DNA of 33,688 bases from positions 1 to 33,688 of the forward strand of contig JAFAIN010000341.1 in the NCBI GenBank assembly GCA_019236695.1, given 5' to 3'. Each line of letters opens with the position of its first letter. Within the stretch, counting starts at the first letter, position 1. Positions 33,493 to 33,688 of this stretch are shown here, in pieces. The notes beneath the pieces are model-generated. The model searched no databases. It was not told where the DNA came from and worked only from the letters and a program-made list of their open reading frames with translations. The position numbers and the translations under genes are program-made. The stretch is from Acidobacteriota bacterium (GTDB lineage: Bacteria > Acidobacteriota > Terriglobia > Terriglobales > Acidobacteriaceae).

Positions 33493-33688
33493 TCAACCCC
33501 GAACGCTGAGCACCTCTTCTGCGGCCCGGATGCCGGTTTGCATTGCCCCATGCACCGTCCCGTTATGCCCCTGGCTGTTGGTCGCCTCGCCTGCAAAAAA
33601 AAGCGCTCCGTCGAGCGGTTCGGCGAGCGCGCGCTGCGCGCCTTCGCCACCTGCGCACACCCAGGAATACGCGCCGCGGGAATATGGA
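33493..33688 (-). CDS. Flavin-containing amine oxidase, C-terminal fragment (runs off the window)
   Basis: On the minus strand an open frame enters from the right edge and stops at 33493. It encodes the last 64 residues or so of a monoamine/polyamine oxidase-like FAD protein: PYSRGAYSWVCAGG, then LAEPLDGALFFAGEATNSQG, HNGTVHGAMQTGIRAAEEVL. The FFAGEAT and GTVHGA..(S/T)G.RAA patterns are the C-terminal FAD-binding signature of this family. The start lies outside the window. The 97-bp gap to dinB (convergent) shows no clear terminator. Substrate type cannot be judged from the fragment. Confidence 0.8.
   Translation of the reverse strand, partial: PYSRGAYSWVCAGGEGAQRALAEPLDGALFFAGEATNSQGHNGTVHGAMQTGIRAAEEVLSVRG

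Noticed and set aside
33468-33650. Minus-strand 60-codon open frame at the right end
   Set aside because: A different minus-strand frame here encodes the amine oxidase C-terminus, so this one is a shadow.
1-33688. Search for tRNA, rRNA, CRISPR arrays, insertion sequences or phage genes
   Set aside because: No such pattern was seen by eye; all long gaps are accounted for by short repeats or regulatory regions.

Overview
This window is high-GC chromosomal DNA, most likely from an Acidobacteriota genome (a Koribacter/Terriglobia-like soil lineage). That assignment is inferred from the gene set: an Oar-like TonB-dependent receptor with an N-terminal carboxypeptidase-regulatory domain, several secreted proteins with Ig-like repeats, stand-alone M28 and amidohydrolase enzymes, and short dispersed intergenic repeats of the CACCACGGAGGCACGG and AAGGCAAAAGGC types. 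No rRNA, tRNA, insertion sequence, prophage or CRISPR array was seen.

Left part (1-7.7 kb): a small HD-GYP phosphodiesterase, a NifS-type cysteine desulfurase, a large secreted phosphoesterase (phospholipase C/acid phosphatase family) with a duplicated pair of Ig-like domains, then convergently selD. selD is itself a selenoprotein gene: an in-frame UGA at 6061-6063 lies at the catalytic Cys position and is followed by a hairpin typical of a bacterial SECIS. A start-codon search that treats UGA as stop would lose the first 30 residues. Divergent from selD is pyrH (UMP kinase), followed by a secreted DUF1223 thioredoxin-fold protein.

Middle (8-21.6 kb): a TonB-dependent receptor gene followed 7 bp later by a luciferase-like flavin oxidoreductase; a lipoprotein with a probable beta-sandwich fold; a minus-strand cluster (Big_2 lipoprotein, sugar nucleotidyltransferase, galactokinase-family GHMP kinase, fumarylacetoacetate-hydrolase-family enzyme) in which the last three genes overlap; an M28 metallopeptidase; a secreted amidohydrolase; a class I/II aminotransferase; and a possible 48-residue membrane peptide.

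Right part (21.6 kb to end): mainly information processing. alaS and rlmB are divergent; rlmB overlaps a secreted gluzincin-like protein whose HEXXH motif reads HQLTH. On the minus strand mutL, a winged-helix AlkZ-like protein and cmk form a tight operon. Divergent from mutL are a C45/phospholipase-B-like Ntn hydrolase and dinB (DNA polymerase IV). The window ends inside the C-terminus of a flavin amine oxidase on the minus strand.

A recurring theme is start codons without a Shine-Dalgarno sequence that sit 5-10 nt behind a -10-like hexamer (selD, C45 hydrolase, rlmB, cmk, pyrH), which suggests leaderless transcription of several housekeeping genes.
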